A DNA stretch of 64,000 nucleotides from Pogonophryne albipinna (taxonomy: Eukaryota > Chordata > Actinopteri > Perciformes > Artedidraconidae), in the NCBI GenBank assembly GCA_028583405.1, contig CM053248.1, forward strand, positions 26,338,543-26,402,542, given 5' to 3'. Below are positions 11,131 to 21,990 of this stretch, piece by piece (positions within the stretch are counted from its first letter, which is position 1; each line of letters opens with the position of its first letter). The notes under the pieces were generated by a model. It searched no databases and had not been told where the DNA came from. It was given only the letters and a program-made list of their open reading frames with translations. The translations under genes were made by a program, and so were the position numbers.

Positions 11131-14100
11131 TTAGTGCAGGAAGAAGTCCCTGATGCGCGTCGCCTCGATCCAGGGGATGTAGGCAGCGGTGCGGGTGAAG
11201 ACGCTGGGTTTGTTCTCCACGGTGCAGCCAATCGGGCCGAAGCTCACCACACCGTGCACCTCCCAGCGGTCGTGACCTTGCTGGCACAGCAGAGGGCCGC
11301 CGGAGTCACCCTGAGAGACGGAGAGAGATGGTGAGGAGGTGGCATCTTTTATAAATTCATTATTTCTTTTACCCCCAAAATATTCAGTAAATCGGAGTCT
11401 AGGGTTCAGTGTTTAGTCGACAAAATTATATATCAATCAAGAGAAAAGTTATCAAATCATTTGCTAATAAATTAAAGTATTTTTTTTGTGCTTAAATGGC
11501 AGAACCTGCCTCAAATAATTAGATGTGTTTTATATTGTATTCAAATTTAAAGTATGCTCTTTTTCAGGTACATATTCGTTTTGTGCCTCTACTCTCTCCT
11601 GTGACATGTCTCCATGCTTTAATGTTCAAAAAGCTCTTTATTTTTCTCATACTGCCTGTGCTGCAGCACCTCTTTTCAACCCTCTGTCTGAAACCAGAGC
11701 CCAGTCTGCTCTGATTGGTTAGCTGGCCGACTTTGTTGTGATTGGTCAACTGCCTAGAGATGTCCCGCCCCTTAGCCATTGTATTGGAGCGCTAGCCAAT
11801 AGAATCGCAACTGTTACGTAGTGATGTCACTATGTCACTGAAGTTAACAATCAAGGTGTTTCAGGCAGGGGGGGGGGGGCGGTATATTTGGGGGAGAGTA
11901 ACTTTGGGATTGTAGCCTTTGGAGACCATTTATATGCACAAAAAACAATATAACACACTACAGGAAATAAAAAACCCAAATAAGTATAATAAGGCCTCTT
12001 AATCCCCTTGGAACTGGGATGGTTGATTCTCACTATTTTCTGACATTTCTTAGACCACGATATTACTCTGAAGAATCTTCAGATTCATAGGTAATGAAAA
12101 TAACTGTTAGTTAGTTGCAGCTTTATGTTTGTCATACCTGGCATGCAGCAGGCGGGCCCTCAGTGTCTCTGAACCCGGCACAGATCATGGAGTCTCGGAC
12201 ACGCTCGCCCCAGAATTTCTTCTGCCGGCAGGTCTTGTGGCCAATGATGGGTAGGCGGGCTTGATTCAGGGCTTCTGCCAGAGACACATTCTCCTTCCCG
12301 CCTGAAATGGAGTAAAGGACAACAATTTTTATTTAAACTGCATTTTAGGTCAATCAAGACAATTGGAATATATAATGCGTGAGTTGCGTGAGTTTGGGTG
12401 TTTTTAGTTTTTAAACAGTTTTTTTTTAACATATGTTAACTGTTGTTAACACAGCCCCCATTTAGTTTCATTCATCAAGATTTTTCTTTGATTTTAGTTT
12501 CTAAGTTCACTGTGTAGAAGCATGTTTTTCTTTTTCAATTCAAGATAAGACAATCTAAGTAACTGATAAATAAATGATCATTTTGAGGGGAAGTGTGCCT
12601 TTAACAATCCCTCTCTTCCTCTCACCTCGGGTGTCTCCCCAGCCGGTGACCCAGCAGTAGTGTCCCGGGTTGAGACTGGTCTGCTTGCGCGGCAGGCAGG
12701 CGTAGCGGATAAAGTCTGTGGGGACGATATCTGTGGCAGCCTTCACCAGGGCGATGTCGTAGTCCAGCTCGCTGTGAGCCGGGTAACGGAAGTTCTCGTG
12801 TCGGTAGATCCTCTTCACGGGAAAGACCCTTTCTGCTTTCTCCGAGCGTCTCAGCTGGTGCTTCCCCAGGACGATCCTCCAACTCCCAGCATCCTCAGCT
12901 TTCCCCCTGAGAGGCCAAACAAAAAAGTTAAAGCAAGACCTTAGTGGTTCTCATTTTGTTTCTTTTTTCAAACCTTTTGTCTTTCTTCTTCTGTGTTCAC
13001 GGTTTCTTACTTTTGGAAGCAGTGAGCAGCAGTAAGGACCCAGTTCTTGTGAATGAGAGTTCCTCCACAGACGTGAATGTAATGTTTGCTTCCCCTGGGA
13101 CGAACCTACAGGAGACAACCAGACACCCTCCTCAGTGATGTGACAACATTTGGTGACACTTAAATTAGTTTAAAAATGATCACCTGATGGATGATTAATT
13201 ATGATTTGTTATTAGAGAGTAAACATGGATGTTCCGTTGCTCACCATGTGGTTGGTTCACATTTGATAGAGCATCAATGTTAAATCAGTTCATTCACACA
13301 TGTATTAATATATGACCCAATTAGCCCTATTCTAGTGTCCATTTACCAGAGATGGACGAAGTACTCTCATCTTGTACTTGAGTACCAGAGTGTAGAAATA
13401 CTCTGTTACAAGTTAAAGTCCTGCATTCAAAATGCTACTCAAGTAAAAGTAGGAAAGTAGTTTCATCAAAATATACTTAAAGTACCAAAAGGAAAAGTAC
13501 TCATTGTGAAAATTGACCCATTTCAGAATAATATTATATGTTTTGATTATAATTATTGATTTATCAAAGTTTTGTCAAAGCTGCTAAAGGTGCAGCTAGT
13601 GTTAATGACTTTGTATACTGCAGGGTAGCTTGTGAATTTGCTCCAGGTGGAACTAATACAGTCTTATTTAAGTGTTGATTCACATAAATAATCCAAATCT
13701 GCTAATTTAAGGTATTCAATTAATCTAGTAGAGTAGAAGTACAAAGTAGCAAAAAAGGAAATACTCAAGTAAAGTACATGTACCTCAAAAAGTACCGTAT
13801 TTGAGTAAATTAAAGGGTGGCTGTGGATCAGTGGATTAGTGCGCTGGTCTTCAAATCGAGGGATAGCATGTTTGAGTCCCACTGCAGTCAGCATGTCGTT
13901 GTGTCCCTGGGAAAGACACTTCACCCCAAATTGCTCCTGTGGGGATTGCCCACAGTATTGAGTATGTAAGTCGCTTTGGATAAAAGTGTCTAACAAGTAA
14001 CATGTAATGTAAATTAACTCAGTTACTTTCCACCTCTGCGATTTACATAAAAGCGTATTTATCTATGATAATAACACCTTTTCTCCTGCTAATGTTAATT

Positions 14101-14884
14101 ACAATCATTCATGTTTAAAAAAAAAGTTTTTAAATTGTAATATTCTCAAGTGATTAGTCAATTCATTTAGTGAAATACACGTGTCAAACATATGTGAGCG
14201 TAACCACTCCTTTCTACCATTTAAAATAAGAGAATTTACTGATTTTCTCTGTTTAACAAGCATCTATTTGCTTTGAAAAAAGTTGTGCATATGAAATAGA
14301 TAATTTAAAGACGTCACCTTTTGCTGTGGGAACTTATCATGGGCATTTTTCACTATATTCTGACATTCAATACAATACAAGATTAATTGATAAACTTCTT
14401 TAAGACCCGTAGTTGCAGTCTTAGGATAAATAAAAGTGTATCTGGTCTTAGTGTATTGGATTTTTGAATATAACATTGAATATAGCATTGAATTTAAGAC
14501 CTCCCTAAACTGAACTACATCAATGGAGAGGCAGATGTACCTGCAGAGACACCTGCCAGGGCCAGGAGTGGGGTCTGGCCTCGTTCCCGGAAACAATCCT
14601 CTCAGCTACGTTTGGCTTGAAGTGAGCCAAACCACAATCCCTTGGCCAGTCTGAGAGGGAAGCATAAAAAAAAAAAGTAAAGCTCCAAAACCAGAAAGTT
14701 GATATTCAAATGTAAGGTTTTGCATGTTTTAACAGCCCTCACCCAGGTGGAGGAGCTTGTGCTGTGGCTGCCGTCCGGGGGTGAGCGTGTATGCATTTGC
14801 TGGCAGAGATGCCTTGCTCAACAGCAGCGGCAGCAGCAGAGACAGAAAGAGGAGCAGCGGAGGTCCAGGTACAGCCATCTTCAT
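11131..14884 (-). CDS. Secreted chymotrypsin-fold (S1A) serine protease, elastase/chymotrypsin-like
   Basis: Six exons on the minus strand join in phase: 14743-14884, 14541-14650, 13011-13105, 12626-12906, 12138-12301 and 11131-11310 (972 nt, 323 residues). The N-terminus [20 protein letters not shown] is a signal peptide. A short propeptide with a Cys (RDCGLAHF) precedes the activation site [15 protein letters not shown]. The catalytic triad is intact: His in LTAAHC, Asp in DYDIAL, Ser in GDSGGPLL. By the family's numbering the S1 pocket reads Ala189, Gly216 and Ser226 (AACQGDSGG; SFGPIGC; KPSVFTR). Asp189 is absent, so it is not a trypsin. A small or hydrophobic P1 preference is inferred. 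A TATA box close to the start codon suggests a strongly expressed exocrine or secretory gene. I cannot name the orthologue. Confidence 0.88.
11540..11960. repeat. Dispersed teleost repeat in protease intron 5
   Basis: The stretch carries ctgtgctgcagcacctcttt, several attggtt/ccaat boxes, gtgatgtcac and a poly-G tract near 11868-11880. I recognise the phrases as a high-copy fish repeat, but its ends and class are unclear. A related phrase set occurs in syt15 intron 5. Confidence 0.45.
13347..14038. mobile_element. hAT MITE in protease intron 2, with nested SINE
   Basis: It begins cagagatggacgaagtact and ends ttactttccacctctg. It is flanked by ccatttac (13339-13346) and cgatttac (14039-14046), seven of eight bases matching. 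It is filled with gtacttgagta-type subterminal repeats and has no coding capacity. A tRNA-derived SINE is inserted near its right end. Confidence 0.8.
13812..14012 (+). repeat. tRNA-derived SINE
   Basis: ggctgtggatcagtggatta resembles a pol III A box and tgagtcccactgc a degenerate B box. The 3' end reads gtcgctttggataaaagtgtc followed by taatgtaa, the tail shared by many fish V-type SINEs. Relatives occur near 37690-37862 (same strand), with reversed tails at 31373-31560 and 49024-50090. Confidence 0.7.
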
Positions 14885-14915
14885 CACAGAATCCCCGGCC
14901 GGCAAACGTCCCACG

Positions 14916-14924
14916 CTATTTATA
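14916..14924 (-). promoter_or_regulatory. TATA box of the S1 protease gene
   Basis: On the minus strand this reads tataaatag, about 32-40 bases upstream of the start codon at 14884. That implies a very short 5' UTR, as is usual for pancreatic-type protease genes. Confidence 0.7.
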
Positions 14925-14949
14925 CCAAGCAGCCAACGCACACAGATGT

Positions 14950-17294
14950 ACATGCACAGGTACACATACAGTACACACAAACACACACAGGGACAATAAG
15001 CCACAACAAAGGCCAAGCGCTGGATTGTTCTCCTCCAACTGCGGGTTTTCACTGCCGCTGAGAAAAAAAGGGCATTTTGGGGAGTCCCATCAGCACTTTC
15101 ACATACATATAGTATGCTCACACACAGTACACCAACATGCACACTGCACAATGCAGCACTACACAAACATCACATCATGTCACATGACAGCAGTGACATA
15201 GTGACCTGAACTTGACCTTTACATCTAAACTCTCAAAACTACAGTGCATCCTTTGTAAACGTTACTCGGTAAGATATGTGTTGTTAACCTAATAGACATT
15301 TAAACGGTGAGTACAAGTTTATTCTAAGTTGTTTTTCTTCCTTAAATGTAACCAAATGTATAACTACTGCTGTTATTCATATTGTTATATGTGTTTGATA
15401 GTTATCCTTTTCTTTCTTTTTTGAGACTGTTTGGCAAATAAACAGAATTAAAAAAAAGAAATATATTTTAAAAACTATTGGATGGATTGCCATGAAAATT
15501 GGTAGTGACATTCATGTTCCTTTGAGGATGATTGTTTTATCTTTTTAATCTCCTGACTTTCTATCTAGCATCACCATTAAGTCAAAGGGTCAATGACTAA
15601 ATACCTGCCAACAAATGGCATTTATATCAGCTATATATGTGTACCACGTGTCAGGTGCTAATGCATGCTAACATTCTAAACCGAGATGTTAAACATGCTC
15701 AAGATTATAACTGCTAAACTCGAACTAGTAAGCAATATTACTGTGAGCATTTAGCGTGCCGCTAATTAGCAGTTAGCTAAAGCATTTAGTCTCACAAAGC
15801 AACAATCCTGGCTATATACTCTTAGTGTTAGTTTTGTGTGATATACCGTAATTTAATGCATATCAAAGTCACACAATTTGAAAGAAGAATAACTAAGTGT
15901 ATCCCAAAGAATAACATGTTTGTTTTATGTTTAGCTAATATATTCTTATCACGTGTTTTAAAAAGCCTTACTGCCCAAAAGCTCCAGTGTTGATCGGCAT
16001 ATATATGCTCGTATAGTCCGCTTATACAACATAGAAACATCATTTTAATCCTCTTTTTAATCAGTTTCTAAGTATATTTACAGTTTTTTTGTGGATTGTT
16101 TAAAGTGACAGCAACAGAGACCCTAATGTCCACTCGACACACATCTGTGAAAATATGAGGACTGCAGTGGAAGCCACTAGTGAGTTGAGCTTTTTTTTCT
16201 GTGGTGAATGAGAGAGAATGTGCCCGCTCATCTGAATAGCAACGCCTGAATGGTCAAACCTCACCACTGTGGTTCACCAAGTTTACACACAACTCAACTT
16301 TGTGTATTTTTTAACACAGTGAATGGGCTGAGAGTGTGGGAAGAGAGCGAGGGAGAGTTATTGGGGTTTTTGAGTTGGTGTTTATTCACAAACAACAAAC
16401 ATATTTCAGCTGAGTCACCTCCTTTGTAATTATATGTGTAAATATTTGAGTGCAAATGTGTTTACCCAGCACTTCTCTCATTAGTCAGCTGGAGAGAAAT
16501 GCAGATCTTGGTTGGTTTATTTTATACAGAGAAATTAGTCGACTCAGGCTTGAAGATTTGTGGCAAACAAAGACTGTAAAAACGTGTTACAATAGTGTGC
16601 AAAAACTAAAGTGCACAAAGAGAGCTGTTGACAGAAGTATACAGGCTTGAGTACATAATCATTGTCAGTATTGGCAAAAAAAAAATCTGTATGAGGCTCA
16701 AGTAAACTTCAGAAGTATAGTTATGATAATATTAAGTTTACTTTTTACTTTCTAAAAACAACAAATGTCTACTTGAAGGTGAATCCTTACTACTGAACCT
16801 TGATTTATGTTTCATTCAAGCATATTGTATTAGAATATTAACTGTAGATGAAACAAAATTGATCAAATGTATCTGAAAAACAAGCATAGTGAGAGCTCCT
16901 CCCAATGCAACATGGTCCCACTAAATATACTACCAATTACATTTTGGGAGAAATATTTTCAGTCAAAAGTACCTTTTAAAAAGAGGTACATCCATATCTT
17001 TATTGGCGTAACAGTATTTTAAGCAGAATAATAGTACTGCATAAACATAGCCAAGTAGTGTTGTTGCGCTTTTGCTTTTTGTACTTCAAACCATAACCAT
17101 GTGTTTGAAATTGCCACTGTGGCTCTTGGGAAAATACATTGACCTCAAAATGTAATTACAATGCAGTTTAACTGGAAACATGATCAAGTTAATTGAGCTG
17201 AGCTTCATGTAGAGTTTATTAGTAGAGCTCTGCAAATTCAGGACCGGATCAGCCATAATTTATCCATAGTCAATAATAAGTCTGGTCTCCAGGC
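14950..17294. other. Intergenic region between protease and gprin2-like gene
   Basis: No gene is visible. Acacac-rich microsatellite sequence lies near 14940-14990. About 15475-15800 is a degenerate high-copy fish repeat (attggatggattgccatgaa, then gtgctaatgcatgctaac). The remainder is A+T-rich unique sequence. The last part probably includes the gprin2-like 3' UTR. Confidence 0.5.
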
Positions 17295-19268
17295 TCAGTC
17301 ATCTTCATTCCTGGAGCTTCCACACCATCCAGGCCTCCTCAGTGACCTCTTCTTACCACTCCCATGCAAGGTTAATTTTGGATGTCTGCTGCCTTCACCT
17401 CCGTAAACCTCATCATCTTCTATTGCATAAGGTGCCTCAGCTCTGCTTAATCTACGACCAGCTTCTAATCTTCCCTCCTTATGGCCTCTCCCTTCCCCCT
17501 CAACTTCACTCCATCCTTCATCTGCCTCTCCCATCCCTGTAAAAGTTGAGGTAATAATCGTCACAGGCGGAGGATGTTCTGGGGTAAAGACCTTCACCAC
17601 ATTCGATAGGAGAGGAGGCATCGGTGCTTTTTTCTTCTTTGAGGCGAGTTTGGGAAATCTGGGGCTGTTCTGGATTTCCAGGTGTTTCCGTATGGCTGTG
17701 CTCAGCTCTTGCGGATCCACCGACGCTCCGTGAACATCCCATGTCATCCCGTCCTCGTCCCACTGCACCTGCTTCATGCTCCCCCTCCTTCCAAACTGGT
17801 CCCTTTCCACTCCCTGGAAGATCTTCATCTTTAGACACGACCTCCTCCTCTCATGGTCGTGCAATGATGATGTTGAGTTAACATCCCACGTTGGGTCGTC
17901 TCCTTGCCTCTCCTCCTGCTCCTCACCCTCTCTGCTGTTGGCTGGGAACATGCTGGAAGTCGGGGAGACCAGGTTGGAGTTGGACCCCACTAAAGTCTTC
18001 AGGTTCAGTCTTGATCCGGGCGGCGAACCCAGAAAGGAGTGGGAGCCCATGTTGGAGGTGTCCCTTTTGAGGCCCCACAAGGAGCCGTAAGGAGAGACCG
18101 TCTGCACCGCTGCGTCCACCAACTCCCTCTGTGTCGTCATTGTCCCTTCCTCCCTGAACTCCGGAGCCTTTTTGATGCTCTCTCTGCTGTTCAAGTTGCA
18201 CCTGCAGCAGTCGCCCAATAGAGAGTCGCTCAAGGAAGAAACCAGGGGTGACGTCCAACCCCGGCTTTGTCCCTGTTGCCATGGCAGCTCAAGATGGCTG
18301 ACTGACGCTCCTCTTTCTGATTCCTGTCCGTCTGCTGGGGAATTAGGCATCTGGTAGCGTAACATTTCCCCTGGGCTCATCACTTCTCCACCCCGTGAAA
18401 ACTGTGAGCCTCCAGGACTGTACAGCTCTTCTATAATGCCATCGTCAAGGCATTCAGGATCTGTTGACGCACCTAACCCTGCTAGGCTAACAGATGATGG
18501 TATCGGGGATGGGAATATAAAAGAAAGCGAGTTATTCTCCAGGAAGCCCTCATCCTCCGTGTTAGTGGGCTGCAGGAGATTGGGGGAGTGGGATGGGGAG
18601 TGGGATGGCAAGGGTGACGCGGTCAGAGCACGCATTGGTGACTGAAGTGGGGATGGCGAGGGCGCATGTAAGTCTACCTGATGCTGTGGGCTCAGCGTAA
18701 GTGTTGAAGAAGAAGAAGTTAAGACATCTTCAGTTGCCTCTAGCGGCGACATGAATGGAGAGTAAGTGGTCATTTTGGAAAATGGAGAGCAAGGGGTTTC
18801 CTGGGTTAGACTCGAAGGGCGTGAGGTCCCATCTTTCCACACAATTGTATCTGGAGTGCTGCTGCGACTGTGTGTGCTGGTGCTGCTCTCACTCCAGCGA
18901 TGCATGTTAGCGATCCAGCGCTCGCTGAGGGCGGGGGGGCTTTTGTGCATGTCCGTGTTGGCGGTGTTGATGTGTTGCCACATGCGAGGGTGCAGCTTCT
19001 GCAGCATCACAGAGTTCTGCTCAAGGTGTGTGTTGGTGCTGGAGCTGCGTCTCAGGTCCATACCGATCCAGGCTGGGTCACGCATGTGCGGCGGTGCCGT
19101 CGCCATGACCACATCCATGGAGCTCTTGGAGAGGGATAAAATGCCTGCATGATCATCTCCGTCCTCTGACACCATAGCGTTCGCTCCACTGGAGTAGGAG
19201 ACCGACTGACTGACTGAAGACCAGACCGGCTGGTAGTTTTCAGACACAGGGCGCCCGGGCCTCGCCAT
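17295..19268 (-). CDS. gprin2: GPRIN2-like, G-protein-regulated inducer of neurite outgrowth
   Basis: A single coding exon of 658 codons including the stop (657 residues). The start is taken as the ATG at 19268 (MARPGRPVSENYQ), because an acceptor (tttgcag) lies 16 bases upstream and the open frame further upstream is intronic. GPRIN proteins bind activated Gi/o/z alpha subunits at the plasma membrane and promote neurite growth. The diagnostic part is the C-terminal GPRIN region: RRGSMKQVQWDEDGMTWDV, then GASVDPQELSTAIRKHLEIQ. The rest is low-complexity, Ser/Pro-rich and probably disordered. A Cys cluster (LGDCCRCNL) in mid-protein could be lipid-modified. Adjacency to syt15 and timm23, as in human, favours GPRIN2 over GPRIN1 or GPRIN3. 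It is longer than human GPRIN2. Confidence 0.85.
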   Translation of the reverse strand: MARPGRPVSENYQPVWSSVSQSVSYSSGANAMVSEDGDDHAGILSLSKSSMDVVMATAPPHMRDPAWIGMDLRRSSSTNTHLEQNSVMLQKLHPRMWQHINTANTDMHKSPPALSERWIANMHRWSESSTSTHSRSSTPDTIVWKDGTSRPSSLTQETPCSPFSKMTTYSPFMSPLEATEDVLTSSSSTLTLSPQHQVDLHAPSPSPLQSPMRALTASPLPSHSPSHSPNLLQPTNTEDEGFLENNSLSFIFPSPIPSSVSLAGLGASTDPECLDDGIIEELYSPGGSQFSRGGEVMSPGEMLRYQMPNSPADGQESERGASVSHLELPWQQGQSRGWTSPLVSSLSDSLLGDCCRCNLNSRESIKKAPEFREEGTMTTQRELVDAAVQTVSPYGSLWGLKRDTSNMGSHSFLGSPPGSRLNLKTLVGSNSNLVSPTSSMFPANSREGEEQEERQGDDPTWDVNSTSSLHDHERRRSCLKMKIFQGVERDQFGRRGSMKQVQWDEDGMTWDVHGASVDPQELSTAIRKHLEIQNSPRFPKLASKKKKAPMPPLLSNVVKVFTPEHPPPVTIITSTFTGMGEADEGWSEVEGEGRGHKEGRLEAGRRLSRAEAPYAIEDDEVYGGEGSRHPKLTLHGSGKKRSLRRPGWCGSSRNEDD

Positions 19269-20370
19269 GGCAACACCACAAACCTGCAAATAAAGACATA
19301 TCGTAGTGTTTAATTGCTCTTTCTCCATAGACCTTCCATAACAAAAAGGTTTTTGAGGCATGCAGCTGCTGCGACTTGGACTTTTTCCTAATTGATTTGG
19401 GTTTATGGTAGCGGAGGTCTCTTTAGCTGTTTTCGAATAAATAGAAAGAGTTGGAGGAAAGTACATGAGGTTGAAGATGCTGGTTGTAGATGCATGTTAC
19501 ATGTTAAAACATTTTCCAGTTTGGGATCAATAAAGTACCTCTTATCTTTATCTTATGTTGTAGAAGCATGTTTTGACGAGGCTTATTGAGCCTAAGATAT
19601 GATGACTTGATTCTTATTATGGCATACTCAGCTGTGATTGGCTAGTAGGGGGATTTTTTTCCCGCTGTAGGCTATCTTCCCCAAATGTTCCAGTCTGTAT
19701 GCTAAACTAAGATAACTCCCTGGCTCATATGTCTCATACAGACATGCGAGTGGGATCAATCTTCCTATCTCTACAAGAAAGCACATAAAATATATATGTC
19801 AAAATGTCAATTGTAACTATTCCTTTAATCTTTAATAGCTTTCTGACTGAAACACACCCTGATCCCACTTAACACACACAAACACATGCACACAAACAAC
19901 CATACACCCACAGGCACGACCAGATTAGCCTAATAGGATTACACAGTCCAGATTATTTGATCATTCAAACAAATGTAGTTTGATCGAAACAGATTAAAAG
20001 AGCAGGAGGGATGAAAAAAGACAATGACAATGAAGAGACAATAATAAATTGCAATTATGTAATAACCGCTCCAATAGCATGTTTCCCCTTATTTACAGTT
20101 TCTGTTTATTTATGATTTAAAAATACACTTATACAAGCTCTTCATTCTCTCTCTTACTAAATCCAACACTTGTACTTATTTTGTAGAAACATATAAATCC
20201 ATGTTGAGTTTAAAATAGCTGTCAAGTCCTCCTCTGTCCTAATGTGACCTCCCAGTGTTTCCACCACACCTGACAACTACTTGTAGTGTGTTCGCACTGG
20301 AAAAATAAAAAGCCAGTTAACCCACATATGTAGTGCAGTATCAGAGAAATGACAACAAATATAATCTTAC

Positions 20371-20440
20371 CTTTATGTTCACACCTTCTGTTCTGTTCCT
20401 CTGCCTTGCCACAGAGCAGGTTGTGCTAAATGGCGTCTTT
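20371..20440 (-). other. Probable non-coding 5' exon of the gprin2-like gene
   Basis: On the minus strand the sequence ends ..gtgaacataaag and is followed by gtaagatt, a good donor. It would splice to the acceptor at 19284/19285. The upstream limit and promoter are guesses. Confidence 0.4.
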
Positions 20441-21990
20441 CCTTCCTCCCGTCATTCCTCCCACTCTTTTCCAACTTTTCGAAGAATAACTCTCTAATTT
20501 ACAGCCAACTTCAAAGCCTTAAATATTCTGACTAAGTCTTCTCTCACAAATGGACTTCATGTGTAGTTGTCTGCGATGTAACAATGAGAATATCTCTATC
20601 TGAATGTGTACATATACGTGTGTAAAGGAGAGAGGGCCATTACTCCACGTTTAGCTCTGAGGATTAGCTGTCATCGCATTAGCTGCCGTCCAATCTCTGA
20701 ACAGATTGTGTGCGTGGGTGTGCGTGTGGCTAATGAGCATTTGATTCTCAGTTAAGATCAGATCAGTGTTAAGAGCAGTCATGTTGCATGTATAATATTT
20801 GGTTATTAACATATGTACTGTATCAAATTCCATGGCAATCCATGAAATGTGATACAGGTTGTGACACAGTTAAAACTTAAAACCATAAACATTAACCTCA
20901 TAGCGGTGCTGGAGAAAAAGTCAGTGGATAAAGATAAGAGTAGGATTTGTGGGTACTGTGGATGTCTGTCATTGCACTTCTTTAAATTCTTAATCAGATA
21001 TTTCAGTTTGGTTGATAAAGTGTTGCACTCACTCCCTTGATGTTGCCAATGCCAGACCAAAACTGTGCTATTTTAGTAACTTAAAGTAATAACTTTGAAG
21101 ATTTTAATCTAATAAATGTTAGTCAAGTTGTTGTTTCTTGTGGAATCAGGTAACACAACAGTTATTGAACCTGTGACCCAGTGGTGATAGTACTGCAATA
21201 TGTAAATATTTGCATTAATACAAACTTGTTGTCTTAAGCATCATTCTTTCAAGTAAAAGTTTCCAAAACGGAAAGAAATGTCCTGCTTCTGCAGCTATTA
21301 CATTTAAAGCATTCAACTAGCGTTGCAGGTTTACCTTAATTATGAATTACGAATAATTATGAATTGTCACAGGAAATGAAAAGTGTTTGACAATGAGCTT
21401 GACACTGACTGCCATTAATCAACAAAGGGTTTACAACAAGATGTAACATCTTCCCTCTTCTCATGGTTTCTCACAGAATGATGGAAAAACTACAATTATT
21501 GCCAAACGTCTTATTTTTAAACTACAACAGTTTGTTTCGAAAAATGTAATATTTGTTGATGTAAAAATGGTGTACAAAATCAACCAGGACTGAAATCTTA
21601 AGGATGTTACTTTAATTTCAAACTCTGTACACCATGTCATGCATTCTGTATGTCCGTCATGTCATTTGTTATATTTGTAAAATTGATGGACTGATTAAGT
21701 TAATGAGAATAGGCCAAACGACTCCCAAGAAAATAAAAATGCATTAGAGAATCTAAAAAACAACAGCATAGTTTAAATGATTGGCTTTAATGTGCACTTT
21801 TGGTAACTTGTAAATCCTAAATGAGTGGTATGGTCCTTTAAAGGGGTGCCCCCGTGTAGCCACAGATAACAGCGTGACATGGTGAGAACCATCCAGCTGT
21901 GTCATACTCTCTACACACTGCACACACTCTTCACTGCTAAACAAAAAGAGACTAACATTAACAACTAGTGCTTCAGCTTCAAAACAATCA
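20441..21990. other. Divergent intergenic space between gprin2-like and syt15
   Basis: A+T-rich unique sequence with no gene visible. Promoters of two divergent genes should lie here. No TATA or CpG-dense stretch stands out. Confidence 0.4.

Noticed and set aside
13812..14012. Functional tRNA gene
   Set aside because: Only degenerate pol III boxes are present, with a SINE tail and no cloverleaf.
17342..19152. Several plus-strand open frames opposite the gprin2-like gene
   Set aside because: They are shadows of a G+C-rich coding exon. They lack known domains and splice context, while the minus frame has the GPRIN signature.
19269..19466. Upstream extension of the gprin2-like protein (open frame to 19466)
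   Set aside because: The extension has no family similarity, and an acceptor site lies just before the ATG at 19268, so it is intron.
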